Source: Rickettsia helvetica (GTDB taxonomy: Bacteria > Pseudomonadota > Alphaproteobacteria > Rickettsiales > Rickettsiaceae). Taken from it: DNA of 64,000 nt. Positions 1-10,155 of this stretch are shown in pieces. A model generated the notes under the pieces. The model saw only the letters and a program-made list of their open reading frames with translations. It had not been told where the DNA came from and searched no databases. Location: assembly GCF_963970025.1 (NCBI RefSeq), contig NZ_OZ018776.1, positions 620,001 through 684,000 on the forward strand. The letters are read 5' to 3'. The translations under genes were made by a program, and so were the position numbers. Within the stretch, counting starts at the first letter, position 1; every line of letters begins with the position of its first letter.

Positions 1-1094
1 TGAAAATACAGGTATTGGCAGATGATAGAACAGGCAATACACATCAGGCTATCGCACTTGCTGAAAAATTCACGGAAGAATATACGATAATTAAACTGCA
101 ATATAATTGCTTAGCTAAGCTACCGAATTTTTTACTAAAATATTATCCTATGCATATAAAAAGTGAGCTATTGCAGGATATTTTGGATAAGTCCCCGCCT
201 GATATGATAATTACCGCTGGAAGAAGAACGGCAGTACTGGCATTTTATTTAAAAAAGAAATTTAAAGATATTAAGTTAATACAAATAATGCAGCCTAATC
301 TTCCCTATAATGCATTTGATACCGTTATTTTGCCTTATCATGATTACCATTTGTCATCCCGCGACTTGATCGCGGGATCCAATAAAAATCTAAAACGTCA
401 TTGCGAAGCCACGAAGTGGCTGCGGCAATCTCAGGATTTTTTTACTAGATTGCTTCGTCAATACTTCGTATTTCCTCGCAATAACGATTTTAAAAACATA
501 ATTCCCATCAATGGGGCTATCAATAATGTAACTGCTAAATTTGCTTCTACAAGTCTAGAACTCCAAAAACATTATCCTAATCTTAAACAGTTTATTGCAG
601 TGATAATCGGTGGGAATAATAAAAAATTTAATTTCAACAAAGATGAAGCTGTTTTATTTTCTTCATTATTAAATAAAATATATACTAATCTAAAAATACC
701 TTTTTTCATTAGTTTTAGTAGACGTACACCACAAGCCGTAAAATCAATTATTAAAAATAACATGCCGGCTTCTACAATTATTTATGACCCGAACGAAGAC
801 ACAGGCTATAACCCTTATATAGCTATGCTCTCCAAGGCAAAATATATAATCTCTACCGCCGACTCGATTTCAATGTGCAGCGAGGCAGCTTCAAGTGGTA
901 AACCTCTTTATATATTCTGCCCACCAAACTTTAATTCCTCAAAGCATAAAATTTTTATCAAGCAATTAGTAAAACAAAAAATAGCAAGAATTTTTGATGA
1001 GACAGTTATTTCTCTAGAAGAATATAACTACAAACCTTTAAATGAAGCAGCAAGAGTAGCTGAAATTATTAAATCTTTAATCAAAAGCTGGTAA
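1..1094 (+). CDS. ELM1-like (mitochondrial fission ELM1 family) protein, 5'-edge partial
   Basis: The frame is open from the window edge. The first bases read TG AAA ATA CAG, so the ATG starts one base outside the window and the protein begins MKIQVLADDRTGNTHQ; the GNTHQA segment and the late SISMCSEAASSGKPLYIF segment are typical of the ELM1-like family (glycosyltransferase-B-like fold, common in alphaproteobacteria, cell role unproven). Residues of roughly 118-163 are encoded by a double palindromic repeat at about 353-487 and have no family counterpart, yet the frame stays open on both sides. The repeat-encoded part is probably a surface loop. It is followed 5 bases later by the broken nucleotidyltransferase. 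Family call is fairly secure; function is not. Confidence 0.8.
   Translation, partial: KIQVLADDRTGNTHQAIALAEKFTEEYTIIKLQYNCLAKLPNFLLKYYPMHIKSELLQDILDKSPPDMIITAGRRTAVLAFYLKKKFKDIKLIQIMQPNLPYNAFDTVILPYHDYHLSSRDLIAGSNKNLKRHCEATKWLRQSQDFFTRLLRQYFVFPRNNDFKNIIPINGAINNVTAKFASTSLELQKHYPNLKQFIAVIIGGNNKKFNFNKDEAVLFSSLLNKIYTNLKIPFFISFSRRTPQAVKSIIKNNMPASTIIYDPNEDTGYNPYIAMLSKAKYIISTADSISMCSEAASSGKPLYIFCPPNFNSSKHKIFIKQLVKQKIARIFDETVISLEEYNYKPLNEAARVAEIIKSLIKSW
353..487. repeat. Double palindromic repeat inserted in frame in the ELM1-like gene
   Basis: Two Rickettsia-type modules lie side by side: a GTCATCCCGCGACTTGATCG hairpin ending in CGCGGGATCC, then a CGTCATTGCGA-type module ending in TTCCTCGCAATAACG. 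Both modules recur many times in this window outside genes. Here they are translated without a stop. Confidence 0.8.
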
Positions 1095-1098
1095 TTAT

Positions 1099-1405
1099 AT
1101 GGATAAAGATATACAATCATATATATTCATTAAGAAGTTAAAGTCTTTATCATTATGTCAAAGCAATATGGCTTTTCGGCTCTCGTGCTAGAGGGGATAA
1201 TGATGAGCGTTCCGATATTGATATTGCAATTATCTGCCCTAATATTACAGATCAAGAATGGCTAGAAGCTATGGATATTATAGAGAATGCCGACACGCTT
1301 TTAAAAATAGATTGTGTAAGGTTTGAAAGTACTAAAATAAGTTCTGAACTTTATGAAAATATATTAAAAGAGAAAAAAATTATATATGTCAAAAATAAAC
1401 CTTAA
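1099..1405 (+). pseudogene. MntA/MNT-type nucleotidyltransferase (type VII antitoxin-like), frameshifted
   Basis: The nucleotidyltransferase signature GSRARG...SDIDIAI (GSx10DxD) is encoded from about 1178 in a frame that stops at 1403-1405. The only plausible ATG (1099, MDKDIQSYIFIKKLKSL) is in a different frame and stops at the TAG at 1189. The two halves join sensibly near 1139-1148 (KSL then YHYVKAIWLFGS), which implies a one-base frameshift. In intact systems MntA AMPylates and silences the HEPN toxin HepT encoded next to it. The 3' end overlaps the next gene by 20 bases, as in genuine mntA-hepT pairs. A translated fragment without its N-terminus would lack residues before the catalytic loop. 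Confidence 0.75.
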
Positions 1406-1774
1406 ACTTGAAAAATTTCGTAAAGCTTTTATGACGCTTGAAGATATTTATTTAAAACCGGCAACAGAAGAGAGAGCTTATATTGACGCACCCATTCAAA
1501 GATTTGAATTTACTTTTGAACTTGCCTGGAAGTTTTTAAAAGAATATTTTTCTCAAAAAGGCACAGTTCTTCACTATCCTAAAGAAGTGATAAAAGAAGC
1601 TTTTGTTGCCGGTATTATAAATGATGAGAGTTTATGGATTTTATATGCTTACTGATCGCAATATGACATCACATACTTATGATAAAAAGCTTGCCGATGA
1701 AAATATATAGCCGCATAAGAAATTATGTTCCTGAACTTAAGAAATTACTAAATACTATTGATTCAAAGATTTAA
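1386..1774 (+). pseudogene. HepT/HI0074-like HEPN nucleotidyltransferase-partner protein, frameshifted
   Basis: The intact part (1386-1655, 89 aa) begins MSKINLKLEKFRKAF and contains RFEFTFELAWKFLKEYF, the characteristic helix of nucleotidyltransferase substrate-binding (HI0074/HepT-related) proteins. After LWIL the frame is lost. The family's C-terminus continues in a second frame (MLTDRNMTSHTYDKKLADE) and then a third (YSRIRNYVPELKKLLNTIDS), ending at the TAA at 1772-1774. The RNxxxHxY motif, the HEPN active site, is RNMTSHTY and is preserved in the DNA but out of frame. Two separate frameshifts make this a dead toxin gene. It partners the preceding broken antitoxin-like gene. Confidence 0.78.
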
Positions 1775-2447
1775 TAATACCTTGCAGTGTTTGGATTTCA
1801 GGGGAAGAAAGGTTGTTTATACGTGTAAATATATTGGTGATATTTTGCTGCATAGCAGGTTTTTTGTCAGGAGCTTTGAAGAATCCGGCTTTATCGAGTT
1901 TGCCGAATAAACTTGTTAAAAAATGTTCTATTTCTTCTTTAGTAGCTAATTTTTGAATATTATGTATATCCTCTCTAAGCATAGAATTACGAAACAATTC
2001 ATAGCATATAATAATAACTGCTTGAGCAATATTTAATGAGCTAAATTCGGTTGTATTAATAGTGATAATCTTATTAGCTAGCGAGATTTCCTCATTACTA
2101 AGCCCGTTATTTTCCCGCCCGAACATTATCCCGACTTTTTCAGAATTTGGATAATCTAAAGGTAAATTTTGTGTAAATACATAATCTTTATTCATAGCCC
2201 TTTTAATGCAAGTAGTAGCATATAAATATTCGAGGTCTTTAACGCTATCCTCTAGGCTCTCATAAATTTTTGCATTATCTATAATATTAACCGCTCCAAC
2301 TGCATTACTCCGTGCTTGCTCATTAGGCCAGCTGTCTCTTGGAGTTACGATTCTAAGCTCATTTAAGCCAAAATTCTTCATTGCTCTTGCAGTAGCACCG
2401 ATATTCTCGCCCATTTGCGGGGCAACTAATATTATTATTGGATTCAT
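1755..2447 (-). CDS. trmJ: tRNA (cytidine/uridine-2'-O-)-methyltransferase TrmJ
   Basis: A 230-residue SPOUT-class RNA 2'-O-methyltransferase that modifies position 32 of tRNAs in TrmJ-type enzymes. The N-terminal PxxGxNIGATARAMKNFG block, the central VGIMFGRENNGLSNEEI block and the C-terminal SLNIAQAVIIICYELFR knot motif are all present. It is the last gene of the era-ruvC-trmJ stretch, one base after the ruvC stop codon. Its 3' end overlaps the tail of the convergent HepT-like pseudogene by about 20 bases. Substrate within the TrmH/TrmJ family is inferred from these motifs. Confidence 0.88.
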   Translation of the reverse strand: MNPIIILVAPQMGENIGATARAMKNFGLNELRIVTPRDSWPNEQARSNAVGAVNIIDNAKIYESLEDSVKDLEYLYATTCIKRAMNKDYVFTQNLPLDYPNSEKVGIMFGRENNGLSNEEISLANKIITINTTEFSSLNIAQAVIIICYELFRNSMLREDIHNIQKLATKEEIEHFLTSLFGKLDKAGFFKAPDKKPAMQQNITNIFTRINNLSSPEIQTLQGIIKSLNQ

Positions 2448-2448
2448 T

Positions 2449-2922
2449 TTAATAATTTTTTGTAACTAGGCAGGTATAGGCAATCGCTATGGCGTCGGCT
2501 TCATCGGAATTAGTAATTAAGGAAGTACCGGGCAATAAAAGCTTGATCATATGCAAAATTTGGTCTTTCTCTGCATGACCATAGCCGGTTACGGTTTTTT
2601 TTACCGTATTCGGCTTAAACTCTCGCAGGTCCAAATTATATCTACCGATCAGCGACATTATCGCCCCTCTAGCATATCCAAGCTTTAAAGAAGTCACGCT
2701 ATTAGTATTAACAAATGTTTCTTCAATCGCTGCCATATTTGGTTGATATTCTAATATTACTTTTTCTAATGTACTGTTAATAAAGGCAAGTCTATTATGA
2801 ATTGCATCCTTACTATTTGTTTTAATAATACCGCTAGCTAAATATTTCAACTTTGCGGTCTCCTTTGCAACTACTGCCCATCCAAGACTCCCAAGTGCCG
2901 GATCAATCCCAAGTACTATCAT
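2449..2922 (-). CDS. ruvC: Crossover junction endodeoxyribonuclease RuvC
   Basis: 157 residues, the usual RuvC length. It cuts Holliday junctions made and moved by RuvAB. The first catalytic Asp is in [15 protein letters not shown], followed by AAIEETFVN with the second acidic residue, and the C-terminal [13 protein letters not shown] carries the last catalytic acids. It lies downstream of era, separated by a palindromic repeat, and is followed at once by trmJ. All key residues are present. Confidence 0.95.
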   Translation of the reverse strand: MIVLGIDPALGSLGWAVVAKETAKLKYLASGIIKTNSKDAIHNRLAFINSTLEKVILEYQPNMAAIEETFVNTNSVTSLKLGYARGAIMSLIGRYNLDLREFKPNTVKKTVTGYGHAEKDQILHMIKLLLPGTSLITNSDEADAIAIAYTCLVTKNY

Positions 2923-2959
2923 AGTTATTTAATGTTATTTTTTTTGTAGTTTTGCTGTT

Positions 2960-3038
2960 GTCATCCCGCGATCAAGTCGCGGGATCTCAGGACACAGTCT
3001 GTGATATAAGACCCCGTGGCTTGACCACGGGGTGACAG
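2960..3038. repeat. GTCATCCC-type palindromic repeat between era and ruvC
   Basis: A GTCATCCCGCG...CGCGGGATC hairpin followed by a second hairpin CCCCGTGGCTTGACCACGGGG. It fills most of the era-ruvC gap and may attenuate or terminate transcription there. Confidence 0.8.
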
Positions 3039-3040
3039 CT

Positions 3041-3922
3041 TTATATCTTCATATATTGATAAAATTCTTGATTATTCTCCCACAGCTCACGCACCTTAAC
3101 AAATAAAAATAAATGAACGGGGAAGCCGAAAAATTGCTCTATTTGCATACGGGATTTTGCCCCTATCTCTTTGATTTTAGAGCCGTTTTTACCGAGTATT
3201 ATAGTTTTATAGCTTTCTCTTGAAACTACTATAACTTGATTAATCTTTACGGATTTGTCTTTCAACTCTTCCCACTTTTCGGTTTGTACAGTTAATTTAT
3301 AAGGGAGTTCTTGCTGCAAATTTAAAAATAATTGCTCTCTTGTGATTTCTGCCGCAATAAAACGCATCGGTAAATCCGTTATGTCGTCTTCCGCGTAAAG
3401 CCAAGGAGAAATTTTTGCCTTACTTGTTATATATTCAAGTAATCCATCAATATTTTTGCCCGATAAAGCAGATATAGGAAAAAGCAAACTATCAGGATGA
3501 TTTTCCGTTAAAAAAGCTTTAATGTCATTTAGATATTTTGATTCGATGTCTATTTTGTTCAATAAAAATACCGGAACAATATTAAGTGAGCGAAGCTTAT
3601 CTAAAATATTATGTGTTACATCATCAAACGGTTTTAGACTATCGATAATTAATAGAACTAAATCCGCACTATGCAAACTAGACCACGCACACCTCACCAT
3701 TGCTTTCTCAAGCGTCCCTTTCGGCTCAAATATACCAGGCGTATCGTATAAAATTACCTGCGTATCTTTTAAGGTAATAATGCCGGTAATAATCGATCTA
3801 GTCGTTTGAACTTTGGGAGTAACAATTGAAAGCTTCTCACCGATTATTCTGTTTAACAAAGTCGACTTCCCGCTATTTGGTCGCCCGATTATACAAACCG
3901 AAATTGTTTTCTGATTAGACAT
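3041..3922 (-). CDS. era: GTPase Era
   Basis: 293 residues. Era is a Ras-like GTPase that binds the 3' end of 16S rRNA and checks 30S assembly. GTPase motifs are visible: G1 GRPNSGKS, the effector-loop T of TTRS, G3 DTPG and G4 NKID. The C-terminal KH RNA-binding domain contains [20 protein letters not shown]. The start overlaps the end of rnc by 8 bases, the classical rnc-era coupling. The gene ends 3 bases before a palindromic repeat. Confidence 0.97.
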   Translation of the reverse strand: MSNQKTISVCIIGRPNSGKSTLLNRIIGEKLSIVTPKVQTTRSIITGIITLKDTQVILYDTPGIFEPKGTLEKAMVRCAWSSLHSADLVLLIIDSLKPFDDVTHNILDKLRSLNIVPVFLLNKIDIESKYLNDIKAFLTENHPDSLLFPISALSGKNIDGLLEYITSKAKISPWLYAEDDITDLPMRFIAAEITREQLFLNLQQELPYKLTVQTEKWEELKDKSVKINQVIVVSRESYKTIILGKNGSKIKEIGAKSRMQIEQFFGFPVHLFLFVKVRELWENNQEFYQYMKI

Positions 3923-4598
3923 CTTTAAGCCTATGCAATAAGCTTCTTGCTGCGTTTTTCTCTGCTTCTTTTATCGAGTGACCAGTGCCTGTTTGTTCAT
4001 AATCTTTTACTTTTACAAGAACCGTAAAAGTCGATGAATGGGCGGCTCCTTCTCTTTTTATCAGACGGTATATAGGTAGGTGATGATCACTAGCTTGAGT
4101 CCATTCTTGTAAAGCAGTTTTTGGGTCATAATCCGTTAAATTCTGAACTTTTATAAATTCTGCCCATAATTTCCCGATAATATTATGGGTTGTTTCAATA
4201 TTGCTATCAAGATATATAGCTGCAATCAAAGCTTCCGTAGCATTTTCTATATTATTAGGATTATCACGCCCCCCTGCTACTTCTTCACCATGAGTCATAA
4301 TTATATAATCTTTCAAAGTAAGTTTAGCTCCAACCATACAAATTGTTTCTTTACAAACCAAATATGATCTAATTTTAGCTAAATTTCCCTCATTATAATT
4401 TGCAAAATTCCTAAATAAAATTTCTGTGATTACTAAATTTAATACGGCATCACCTAAAAACTCTAATCGTTCATAATCTTTATCGGCTTTATATTCATGA
4501 TGCTGTCTTAAAGACGGGTGATTCAACGCCTCTATTAAAAGCTCTTTATTTTTGAAACTATAGCCAAGTAGCTTTTCTAACTGCTCAAATGATACCAT
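3915..4598 (-). CDS. rnc: Ribonuclease III
   Basis: 227 residues with the RNase III signature [13 protein letters not shown] and a second acidic cluster [14 protein letters not shown], followed by a C-terminal double-stranded RNA-binding domain ending in [14 protein letters not shown]. It processes rRNA precursors and other duplex RNAs. It overlaps lepB by one base (TAATG-type junction) and era by 8 bases, so lepB-rnc-era are probably translated as one coupled unit. Confidence 0.97.
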   Translation of the reverse strand: MVSFEQLEKLLGYSFKNKELLIEALNHPSLRQHHEYKADKDYERLEFLGDAVLNLVITEILFRNFANYNEGNLAKIRSYLVCKETICMVGAKLTLKDYIIMTHGEEVAGGRDNPNNIENATEALIAAIYLDSNIETTHNIIGKLWAEFIKVQNLTDYDPKTALQEWTQASDHHLPIYRLIKREGAAHSSTFTVLVKVKDYEQTGTGHSIKEAEKNAARSLLHRLKDV

Positions 4599-5395
4599 TA
4601 TTCATCCGTGTTATAAAGATTTCTGAAAATTCGATTTAACCTAACAGATTCAATCCATGGTTTTAACTTTAATATTAGATTAATAACTCCTATATCATTA
4701 TCCCACCAAGTTATTTTTGTTGAGAACCAAATAAATTGTGCTTTAGCAATAAAATTTTCAAACGGTACAAATCCAAGATTTACTCTACTATCATTTGACT
4801 GATCTCTATTATCCCCTAAAAAGAAATATTTCCCTTCAGGTACATAAAAAACATCCGCATTACCGTATCTATCATTATATATAACGCCAAAAATAGGAGC
4901 AAGCTTATAAGAAAAATATGTTCTACCATTTGGCAGTGTTTCTTTAAACTTCAAATATTTTATTCCCTCTTCGCTTGTATAAGTTCCAACTTCCGTGCGT
5001 TCTATTTTTTTATCGTTAATATATATCACGTCATCAATCAATTGAATTTTATCGCCGGGTAGCCCTATTAAACGCTTTATATATCTAACACTCATATCGT
5101 TAGGCGGACGGAAAACTACAATATCGCCACGCTCCGGTTCGCGAGCAAATATTCGCCCTTTAAAAAGAGGAATAAAATCAAAAAAAGATAAAGAATAATT
5201 ACTATAACCATAACTATATTTCGTAGAAAATATATAGTCATTCTCAAGTATGGTTGCTTTCATAGAACCAGTCGGAACGGTAAACGGCTCCATAATAAGT
5301 ATTCTAATAAGTAAAGCGATGCATATTACAAAAGCAAAAGACCCCCACTCTTGCTTAGCTATTTTATTAGTGTTTGATTTTGTATCTGTTTGCAT
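4598..5395 (-). CDS. lepB: Signal peptidase I
   Basis: 265 residues. It removes signal peptides from exported proteins at the inner membrane. One N-terminal membrane segment (about residues 16-36) precedes the catalytic Ser in PTGSMKATI; the catalytic Lys lies in [14 protein letters not shown], and the family box [11 protein letters not shown] is intact. First gene of the coupled lepB-rnc-era unit. A repeat separates it from nuoF upstream. Confidence 0.96.
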   Translation of the reverse strand: MQTDTKSNTNKIAKQEWGSFAFVICIALLIRILIMEPFTVPTGSMKATILENDYIFSTKYSYGYSNYSLSFFDFIPLFKGRIFAREPERGDIVVFRPPNDMSVRYIKRLIGLPGDKIQLIDDVIYINDKKIERTEVGTYTSEEGIKYLKFKETLPNGRTYFSYKLAPIFGVIYNDRYGNADVFYVPEGKYFFLGDNRDQSNDSRVNLGFVPFENFIAKAQFIWFSTKITWWDNDIGVINLILKLKPWIESVRLNRIFRNLYNTDE

Positions 5396-5441
5396 AATCT
5401 CTTAATTATTTATAAATAATATTTGTTACATGGTTTGAAAT

Positions 5442-5573
5442 CGTCATTGCGAGGAAAAATTGAAAATTTTGACGAAGCAATCTCATGCCAAAATCTTGAG
5501 ATTGCACGCTCCTTTCAGTCGCTCGCAATGACGGCTTAGCATCCACGCAACAATGCCTCCTCGCAATGACGAT
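5442..5573. repeat. CGTCATTGCGAGG-type palindromic repeat between nuoF and lepB
   Basis: It begins CGTCATTGCGAGGAAAAATT and carries ATGCCAAAATCTTGAGATTG and GCTCGCAATGACGG, followed by a partial second module ending CCTCGCAATGACGAT. It abuts the nuoF stop codon. The short ORF over it is repeat-derived. Confidence 0.8.
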
Positions 5574-5577
5574 AAAG

Positions 5578-6843
5578 TCAAGCCACAGCATGACTTTTTA
5601 TCCTCTCCTCAATCTCGCTTCTAAAATGGCGTATCAGCCCTTGGATTGGCCAAGCCGCCGCATCACCTAAAGCACAAATAGTATGCCCTTCTATTTCTTT
5701 TGTAACGTTAAGAAGTTCGTCTATCTCGGATTTTTTGGCATTACCTTTAACTAGCCGCATCATAATTCGCCACATCCAGCCCGTACCTTCACGGCAGGGA
5801 GTACATTGTCCGCATGATTCATGCATGTAAAATTTACTAAGGCGTGCTATTGCATAAATAATGTCGGTAGATTTATCCATAACTATAATACCACCTGTAC
5901 CAAGTCCGGAACCTGTGGTTCTTAAACTATCAAAATCCATATCTACTTCACATAATGACTTAGGAAGTAAAGGCATGGAAGAACCGCCCGGGATTATGGC
6001 TTTAAGATTATCCCATCCACCACGAACACCGCCGGCATATTTCTCAATCAATTCTTTTAACGGAATCCCCATTGCCTCTTCAACATTACAAGGCTTGTTA
6101 ACATGACCGGATATACAGAAAATTTTAGTACCGGTATTGTTAGGCTTACCGATAGAAGCAAACCAACTAGCTCCTCGTCTTAAAATGGTCGGCACTACTG
6201 CAATAGACTCAACATTATTTATAGTAGTTGGGCAGCCATATAACCCAAAGCCGGCAGGAAAAGGCGGCTTAAGCCGTGGCATGCCTTTTTTGCCCTCTAA
6301 GCTTTCAAGCAGTGCCGTTTCTTCACCGCAAACATAAGCACCCGCACCACGATGTAAATAAATATTACAATCGAATCCCGAACCGCAAGCATTCCTTCCT
6401 ATTAACCCTTCTTTATAAGCTTCATCTAAGGCACGCTGAATATTAGAGGCTTCATTATAAAACTCACCTCTAATATAGATATAACAATTATTCGCTCCTA
6501 TAGCAAAGCTTGCAAGCAAACAGCCTTCTATCAATTTGTGCGGCTCGAATCTTAATATATCACGGTCCTTACAAGTACCAGGCTCAGACTCATCTGCATT
6601 TACTACTAAATAGCAAGGTTTCTCTGAATTTTTGGGCATAAACGACCATTTCATACCGGTAGAAAATCCAGCACCACCTCGCCCTCTAAGCCCTGATTTC
6701 TTGACCTCTTCAATGATGAAGTCTCTACCTTTATCAAGCAAAGCCTTAGTATCATCCCAATCGCCGCATTTCTTGCTAGATTTCAAATCATGGCCCTGCT
6801 GCCCATGTAGGTTAGTAAAAATTTTGTCTTCTTCTTTTAGCAT
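5578..6843 (-). CDS. nuoF: NADH-quinone oxidoreductase subunit F
   Basis: 421 residues. This is the NADH- and FMN-binding subunit of respiratory complex I. The glycine-rich [16 protein letters not shown] near residue 53 is the FMN site, [14 protein letters not shown] and [11 protein letters not shown] bind FMN/NADH, and [10 protein letters not shown] plus the downstream [11 protein letters not shown] supply the four cysteines for the 4Fe-4S cluster. It sits between secF and lepB on the same strand, each gap holding a repeat. Confidence 0.97.
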   Translation of the reverse strand: MLKEEDKIFTNLHGQQGHDLKSSKKCGDWDDTKALLDKGRDFIIEEVKKSGLRGRGGAGFSTGMKWSFMPKNSEKPCYLVVNADESEPGTCKDRDILRFEPHKLIEGCLLASFAIGANNCYIYIRGEFYNEASNIQRALDEAYKEGLIGRNACGSGFDCNIYLHRGAGAYVCGEETALLESLEGKKGMPRLKPPFPAGFGLYGCPTTINNVESIAVVPTILRRGASWFASIGKPNNTGTKIFCISGHVNKPCNVEEAMGIPLKELIEKYAGGVRGGWDNLKAIIPGGSSMPLLPKSLCEVDMDFDSLRTTGSGLGTGGIIVMDKSTDIIYAIARLSKFYMHESCGQCTPCREGTGWMWRIMMRLVKGNAKKSEIDELLNVTKEIEGHTICALGDAAAWPIQGLIRHFRSEIEERIKSHAVA

Positions 6844-6869
6844 AAACTATTCTCGTTATGGCTCAAAAA

Positions 6870-6971
6870 CGTCATTGCGAGGAAAGGCGAAGCCTTGACG
6901 TGGCAATCTCAGGAGTCTTGTACCGCTTCATGAGATTGCCACGCTCCTTGGAGTCGCTTAGCTCATGATGA
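6870..6971. repeat. CGTCATTGCGAGG-type palindromic repeat between secF and nuoF
   Basis: A module starting CGTCATTGCGAGGAAAGGCG and ending CACGCTCCTTGGAGTCGCTT. It shares both ends with copies near 5442, 8218 and 57819. Confidence 0.8.
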
Positions 6972-6975
6972 TTCA

Positions 6976-7902
6976 TTATCTTTCTATTACTTTTTTATTA
7001 AACTTCCTATTAACAAACATTGTAAGTATCGGAGCGGAGATAAAAATTGATGAATAAGTACCGGCTATCATCCCAAAAAATACAAGTATGCTAAAACTAT
7101 GGATCGCCTCACCACCAAAAAGAATAAGGGCTAAATTGGCAAGTAGCGTAGTAATTACCGTTAAAATAGTTCTTGATAAAGTCTCATTAATACTTAAATT
7201 TATAATTTCCGTTATATTCTTTTTATGGTATTTACGTAAATTCTCTCTAATCCTATCATATATTACTACCGAATCGTTAACGGAATAACCTATAATAGTT
7301 AAAACTGCGGCAATAGTACTTAAGTTAAAATCAAGTTTTGTCATACTCATAAACCCAAGAGCAAGTATTACGTCATGCACTAAGGCGATAAGTATACCAA
7401 GACCGAAATACCATTCAAAACGCACCCAAATATAAACCATAATCGCTAAGAAAGAGAACAGCATCGCCATAGCCCCTGCTTCTATTAACTGCCTACCGAC
7501 TTGCGGACCGACAAAATCTACCTTACGATATTCAAACTTATACGGAAAATTATTTTGCAAAGATGTTTTAATTAACTCAATATTTTTCATGAGATTTTCT
7601 TCACTACTACTACCGAATCTAATTGATAGATCACGCTCACTACCGAAATTTTGTAAGACCACCTCACCAATTCCAAGCTCACCTAGAACTTGACGCATTT
7701 TTGGCAAATCAGGAGCTTGATCAAGCCTTACTTCAATAACTATACCGCCGGCAAAATCAATACCGAAATTAAATTTATATATACCGATCCAAATAAAGCT
7801 AATGAGTGATAAAATAATTGAGAAAGTGTAGCTGACTTTTTTACAGTTCATAAAATCGAAATCGATTTTATTCGGTAAAAGCCTTAAAGGATAAATTTGC
7901 AT
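6976..7902 (-). CDS. secF: Protein translocase subunit SecF
   Basis: 308 residues. SecF works with SecD in proton-driven export through SecYEG. It has an N-terminal membrane helix (residues about 22-40) followed by GIDFAGG, a periplasmic segment, and five C-terminal helices with the family blocks [26 protein letters not shown] and [19 protein letters not shown]. SecD is not in the window. Upstream gene faces away (the DUF2312 gene), so its promoter lies in the 72-base gap. Confidence 0.95.
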   Translation of the reverse strand: MQIYPLRLLPNKIDFDFMNCKKVSYTFSIILSLISFIWIGIYKFNFGIDFAGGIVIEVRLDQAPDLPKMRQVLGELGIGEVVLQNFGSERDLSIRFGSSSEENLMKNIELIKTSLQNNFPYKFEYRKVDFVGPQVGRQLIEAGAMAMLFSFLAIMVYIWVRFEWYFGLGILIALVHDVILALGFMSMTKLDFNLSTIAAVLTIIGYSVNDSVVIYDRIRENLRKYHKKNITEIINLSINETLSRTILTVITTLLANLALILFGGEAIHSFSILVFFGMIAGTYSSIFISAPILTMFVNRKFNKKVIER

Positions 7903-7974
7903 TATTATATATTTTATTGAATAAAAGTTATATTTGTATTATATAGTAAATTCAAAAAGGTTAAATGATTTTTT

Positions 7975-8211
7975 ATGTCAGAAGTAGTAGTAAAAGAACA
8001 ATTAGAGCAATATATAAGCAAAATAGAAAGATTAGAACAGGAAAAAGCTGATTTATCTCAAGAAGTAAAAGATATTTTCCAAGATGCTTCTTCACATGGA
8101 TTTGATGTTAAAGCTATGAAATCTATATTGAAACTAAAGAAATTGGATAAAGATAAACTTGCTGAGCAGGACGCTATGCTTGAACTTTATAGAGATACTT
8201 TAGGGATTTGA
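7975..8211 (+). CDS. DUF2312 / GapR-like protein
   Basis: 78 residues, close to the length of the alphaproteobacterial DUF2312/GapR family. GapR is a nucleoid-associated protein that binds overtwisted AT-rich DNA ahead of forks. The sequence shows the family pattern: a long N-terminal coiled coil (EQLEQYISKIERLEQEKADL), then KDIFQDASSHGFDVKAMKSI and a short C-terminal helix. It is divergent from secF and followed by a repeat. The DNA-binding role is transferred from Caulobacter work, not shown here. Confidence 0.85.
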   Translation: MSEVVVKEQLEQYISKIERLEQEKADLSQEVKDIFQDASSHGFDVKAMKSILKLKKLDKDKLAEQDAMLELYRDTLGI

Positions 8212-8217
8212 GTCATA

Positions 8218-8320
8218 CGTCATTGCGAGGAAAATTATGAAGTAATTGACGAAGCAATCTCAGGAGTTTGTTATTACTTCATGAGATTGCCACGCAGTCT
8301 ACAGCTGCTCACAATGACGT
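8218..8320. repeat. CGTCATTGCGAGG-type palindromic repeat downstream of the DUF2312 gene
   Basis: It starts CGTCATTGCGAGGAAAATTA and ends GCTGCTCACAATGACGT, between the convergent DUF2312 and rplS genes, where it could serve as a two-way terminator. Confidence 0.8.
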
Positions 8321-8381
8321 ATTTAGTATTCACATAGCAACGCACTCTTTCGCAGTAATGACACAAGAGCTACGAGTATAT

Positions 8382-8798
8382 TTAAGCTTTTGCTGCCTTA
8401 GTTTTAGCAATAGTGATATGTCTCTCTTTAATTCTAGCCGACTTACCGCTTCTATTTCTTAAATAATAAAGTTTAGCACGACGAACTACCCCGTATTTTA
8501 CTACCTCAATAGAGTGTACTATCGGTGAGTAAGTCATAAAGCGTCTTTCGACTCCTTCACCATGGCTAATTTTACGTACTAAGAAAGATGAAGTAATACC
8601 ACGATTTCTTTTTGCGATAACTACACCTTCATAAGCTTGAAATCTTTCCGTTAATTTTTCCTTACCGTCTTTCTCAATCGATCTATCAATAATTTTAACA
8701 GTTACCTTAACTGTATCGCCGGCTTCAAAATCAGGAATTTTTTTATTTGCAGTAAGCTTTGAAATATTTTCCTGTTCAAAGCGGTCAATAATATTCAT
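8382..8798 (-). CDS. rplS: 50S ribosomal protein L19
   Basis: 138 residues. L19 sits at the subunit interface of the ribosome. The core [20 protein letters not shown] and the end [20 protein letters not shown] are diagnostic. A good ribosome binding site, AAGGAG, lies 7 bases before the ATG. It follows trmD by 17 bases, the conserved trmD-rplS pair. The C-terminus ([13 protein letters not shown]) is slightly extended compared with many bacteria. Confidence 0.97.
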   Translation of the reverse strand: MNIIDRFEQENISKLTANKKIPDFEAGDTVKVTVKIIDRSIEKDGKEKLTERFQAYEGVVIAKRNRGITSSFLVRKISHGEGVERRFMTYSPIVHSIEVVKYGVVRRAKLYYLRNRSGKSARIKERHITIAKTKAAKA

Positions 8799-8815
8799 TT
8801 TTTTAACTCCTTACT

Positions 8816-9520
8816 CTATAAATCTTTAAGTAACTCCGGACGGCGTAATTTAGTAGTCATACGTGATTGCTCTTTTTTCCATTCATTAATTAGCCTGTGG
8901 TTACCGGATAACAAAACACTCGGTACTTTTCTTCCACGCCAAATTTCAGGTCTTGTATATAGACCGCACTCAAGCCCGCCCTTAAATTCCCCGTCTTCTT
9001 CAAAAGACTCGGAAGATAAGGTATTTTGGTTCATTAAAACACCTGGTAGTAGTCTAATTAAGCAATCGAGAATGGTAAGGGTAGGTATTTCTCCGCCAGA
9101 TAAAATGTAGTCGCCTACACTAATTTCTTTAACATTATACTCTTCAATTATACGTTCGTCAATCCCTTCGTAACGTCCACATAAGAACATAAGGTTTTTA
9201 TTTTTTAACATCTCCTTAGCAAAGCTTTGAGTAAAGACTCTACCGCGAGGTGAAGGATAGTAAATTTTAGCATTAGGATTTAAAGAAAGAGCATGATCTA
9301 TGCTACTGCCTAGAACATCAGGACGCATTATAAGCCCGTCACCACCGCCGTAAGCCTCATCATCAACGTTTTTATGCTTAGTTAAACCGAAATCTCGAAT
9401 ATTAATAATGTCATATGACCAAATATTTTTATGCAGTGCTTGCCCTGCTAAAGAATACCCCAGAGTCCCAGGGAATATTTCAGGAAAAACTGTTAAGATT
9501 GTAGCGTGAAGTATAGACAT
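8816..9520 (-). CDS. trmD: tRNA (guanine-N1-)-methyltransferase TrmD
   Basis: 234 residues. It makes m1G37 in tRNAs and prevents frameshifting. The SPOUT knot motif [16 protein letters not shown] and [20 protein letters not shown] are present, as is the N-terminal TVFPEIFPG block. Directly upstream of rplS; the two are likely co-transcribed. Confidence 0.97.
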   Translation of the reverse strand: MSILHATILTVFPEIFPGTLGYSLAGQALHKNIWSYDIINIRDFGLTKHKNVDDEAYGGGDGLIMRPDVLGSSIDHALSLNPNAKIYYPSPRGRVFTQSFAKEMLKNKNLMFLCGRYEGIDERIIEEYNVKEISVGDYILSGGEIPTLTILDCLIRLLPGVLMNQNTLSSESFEEDGEFKGGLECGLYTRPEIWRGRKVPSVLLSGNHRLINEWKKEQSRMTTKLRRPELLKDL

Positions 9521-9571
9521 ACGTTTAAAATAGTAGCCAGTACCAATTAACGCAATAAAATTATAATTTAA

Positions 9572-9956
9572 TTATTTACCCCATCCACCTGTCCTATAAT
9601 CTTCTTTTCTTTGCTTTCTAGCAGCAGCTATTGCATCGCTTCTAAATGCTTCAGTTTTTTATTGATTCGTTTTATGAGCTTGATCGCTTTGAAGTGTTTC
9701 AAATTTCGCTTTCTTATCAGCTTCCATATAACGACTTTTTATTTTCTCTAAGCATCTCATAGCATCTTTATCTAAACTCACACCTGCTTCTTTTGCTTGC
9801 TGCTCTATTTTTAATGCTGTCTTATAACCTTCCGCTGGCTTTTTCAGCTTTAACCATTTTATCCAAAAAATGAGCTTTGGAATCCCGCATTGCATCATTA
9901 TATGGATTTATCTTTAATTGTTTTTCTGCTTTCTTTTTATCAAAGTTTTCTACCAT
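9572..9956 (-). pseudogene. Broken small hypothetical gene
   Basis: Three reading-frame pieces form one series: MVENFDKKKAEKQLKINPYN...HFLDKMVKAEK from 9956, then PAEGYKTALKIEQQAKEAGV... to the stop at 9659, then a short AFRSDAIAAARKQ tail and an EDYRTGGWGK end near 9572. The pieces are rich in Lys, Glu and Ala and look helical. At least two frameshifts and one stop separate them. I do not recognise the family. Confidence 0.5.
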
Positions 9957-10070
9957 AATTTTCTCCAAAACTTAAGTTAAAAATATATCTATAGTTGCAT
10001 ATATTTTATTTCAAAAAAAGTTAATAAAGAAAAATAGAGGTATAAGTAATTAAAAATTAACCAATTTGTG

Positions 10071-10155
10071 TTATAAAAACTTCATCACTTCCTCAGCGAT
10101 GATTAGCTCTTCGTTTGTCGGCACAGCGAAAACTTTAACCTTACTGCTTTCATGT
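10071..10155 (-). pseudogene. ackA: Acetate kinase 3' remnant
   Basis: About 28 codons ending in KVKVFAVPTNEELIIAEEV MKFL and a stop at 10071. The VIPTNEELxIAxE pattern is the conserved C-terminus of acetate kinase. The rest of the gene is missing: the upstream side runs straight into the likely edge of the IS110-type element at about 10156, so deletion or insertion removed the 5' part. Confidence 0.7.

Noticed and set aside
5406..5591. 61-residue minus-strand ORF between nuoF and lepB
   Set aside because: It is the translation of palindromic repeats (RRHCCVDAKPSLRATERSV) seen elsewhere.
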